From contig NZ_JAABNO010000008.1 in the NCBI RefSeq assembly GCF_009928445.1, forward strand, positions 62,001 through 126,000: a DNA stretch of 64,000 nt, in the 5' to 3' direction. The notes under the pieces were generated by a model that had not been told where the DNA came from, searched no databases, and was given only the letters and a program-made list of their open reading frames with translations. The DNA is from Clostridium sp. C8-1-8. GTDB lineage: Bacteria > Bacillota > Clostridia > Clostridiales > Clostridiaceae. Positions 63,274-64,000 of the stretch are shown in pieces (within the stretch, counting starts at the first letter, position 1; each line of letters begins with the position of its first letter). The position numbers were made by a program, and so were the translations under genes.

Positions 63274-64000
63274 TTAAAATATAATCTTAGGTAAAGTCTC
63301 AAGAATCGGTTTAGAAAAATAATATCCTTGTATCAAGTCTATTCCTACGGAAGTCAATACTTCAACTTCTTCAGCTTGTTCTATTCCTTCTGCTATTATT
63401 AATACACCTAAGTCTCTACACATTTTTACTATGTTAGCCACTATTTTATATTTAACATCATCCTTATGTATGTCCTTCACTAGTTCACGATCAAGTTTTA
63501 TTATATCAGGTACAAATTTAGCTAATAATAACAAACCTGAATTTCCTGCTCCAAAATCATCGATTGCAGTTTTAAATCCCATTCCCTTATATGATTTAAA
63601 AATCTCTGCTATATGTTCAAACTCATCAGTTTTTTCTTGCTCAGATACTTCAAAAATTATATTATTCAAAGGAAAATCAAACTTTTTAGCAGATTCTAAT
63701 GTAGAACTTATACAAATTTCAGGTTTATAAACCGCTCTAGGCATAAAATTAATAGATAAATAAGAATCACAATCTAACTTAGACGCAAGCTCTATTGCTT
63801 TATACCTACACTTTTGATCAAAACTGTACTTCAACTCTTCTGTAACTTGTGATAATACAGAATACGCAGACTCTCCGTTAATTCCTCTAACCAATGCTTC
63901 ATAAGCAAATATAGAATTTTTCTTTGTATTTACTATAGGTTGATATGCAAAGGTAAAATCGAAATCAAGAGGGATACTGCAGAAACCACATTTTCCTGTC
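63274..64000 (-). CDS. EAL-domain c-di-GMP phosphodiesterase, 5' end beyond window
   Basis: The frame is open from the stop at 63274 to the right edge, so at least 242 residues belong to it and the start lies outside. The visible N-terminal part contains CGFCSIPLDFDFTFAYQP then the EAL motif in FAYEALVRGING. Further on are SINFMP (with the Asn ligand), IIFEVSEQ, AIDDFGAGNSGL, IKLDREL and IIAEGIEQ, so most c-di-GMP and metal ligands are present. It looks like a stand-alone EAL protein with an N-terminal Cys-x-x-Cys. The TTG at 63894 is the Leu of EAL, not a start. Confidence 0.88.
   Translation of the reverse strand, partial: TGKCGFCSIPLDFDFTFAYQPIVNTKKNSIFAYEALVRGINGESAYSVLSQVTEELKYSFDQKCRYKAIELASKLDCDSYLSINFMPRAVYKPEICISSTLESAKKFDFPLNNIIFEVSEQEKTDEFEHIAEIFKSYKGMGFKTAIDDFGAGNSGLLLLAKFVPDIIKLDRELVKDIHKDDVKYKIVANIVKMCRDLGVLIIAEGIEQAEEVEVLTSVGIDLIQGYYFSKPILETLPKIIF

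Overview
The window looks like chromosomal DNA of an anaerobic, motile, low-GC Firmicute, most likely Clostridium sensu stricto. The evidence is the very AT-rich composition, strong AGGAGG-type ribosome binding sites, frequent TTG and GTG starts, sortase-anchored polysaccharide hydrolases, many c-di-GMP proteins, a bacteriohemerythrin and the de novo NAD cluster nadA-nadB-nadC. I see no rRNA, tRNA, CRISPR array, prophage or transposase gene. Species cannot be named from the sequence alone.

Layout. 0-7 kb: a PadR regulator, a CAP-domain lipoprotein, a CmpB-type membrane protein, a Cof-type HAD phosphatase and a four-gene ABC transporter operon. 7-16 kb: small enzymes (HAD-like, P-loop kinase-like, S51 peptidase-like, GNAT), a MATE exporter, a secreted lipase-like protein, and two genes each broken by one frameshift (13392-13942 and 14676-15933). 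16-20 kb: nadC/nadB/nadA with its own promoter and a palindromic operator candidate, then mraY. 20-33 kb: an XRE-type regulator and two giant cell-wall proteins for arabinan (GH43, and GH51+GH43) with duplicated promoters and leaders. 33-41 kb: a chemotaxis receptor, a lipoprotein, a PatB-type C-S lyase, and a hemerythrin/GGDEF-EAL operon; the receptor and the operon have candidate sigma-D promoters. 41-48 kb: a MacB-type efflux operon (adaptor, ATPase, permease) followed by a degenerate PgsA-like protein and a two-component system. 48-64 kb: ribokinase, a cytochrome b5-like lipoprotein, a second MATE exporter, PRPP synthetase, two methyltransferases, a TIM-barrel protein, an ElaA-type GNAT, MazG-like and GGDEF proteins, a GH31 alpha-glucosidase divergent from an AraC regulator, a staygreen-family protein and an EAL protein cut by the right edge.

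How the genes fit together. The arabinan enzymes and GH31 point to plant polysaccharide and oligosaccharide use. The chemotaxis receptor and at least three c-di-GMP proteins point to control of motility versus attachment, one of them coupled to an O2-binding hemerythrin. The MacB operon with its sensor kinase looks like an envelope-stress or antimicrobial-peptide response.

The least expected content is between genes. I find at least three families of short dispersed repeats. Family A is about 100 bp, with 9-bp terminal inverted repeats and a long hairpin whose arms change together. Family B is about 97 bp; one copy sits inside another repeat that is present uninterrupted elsewhere in the window. 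Family C/D/E is a 371-bp element with about 30-bp terminal inverted repeats, plus scattered ends and internal fragments. A fourth structure (35880-36319) has 16-bp inverted ends and about 82-bp degenerate tandem units. These explain most of the long gaps and several spurious short reading frames.
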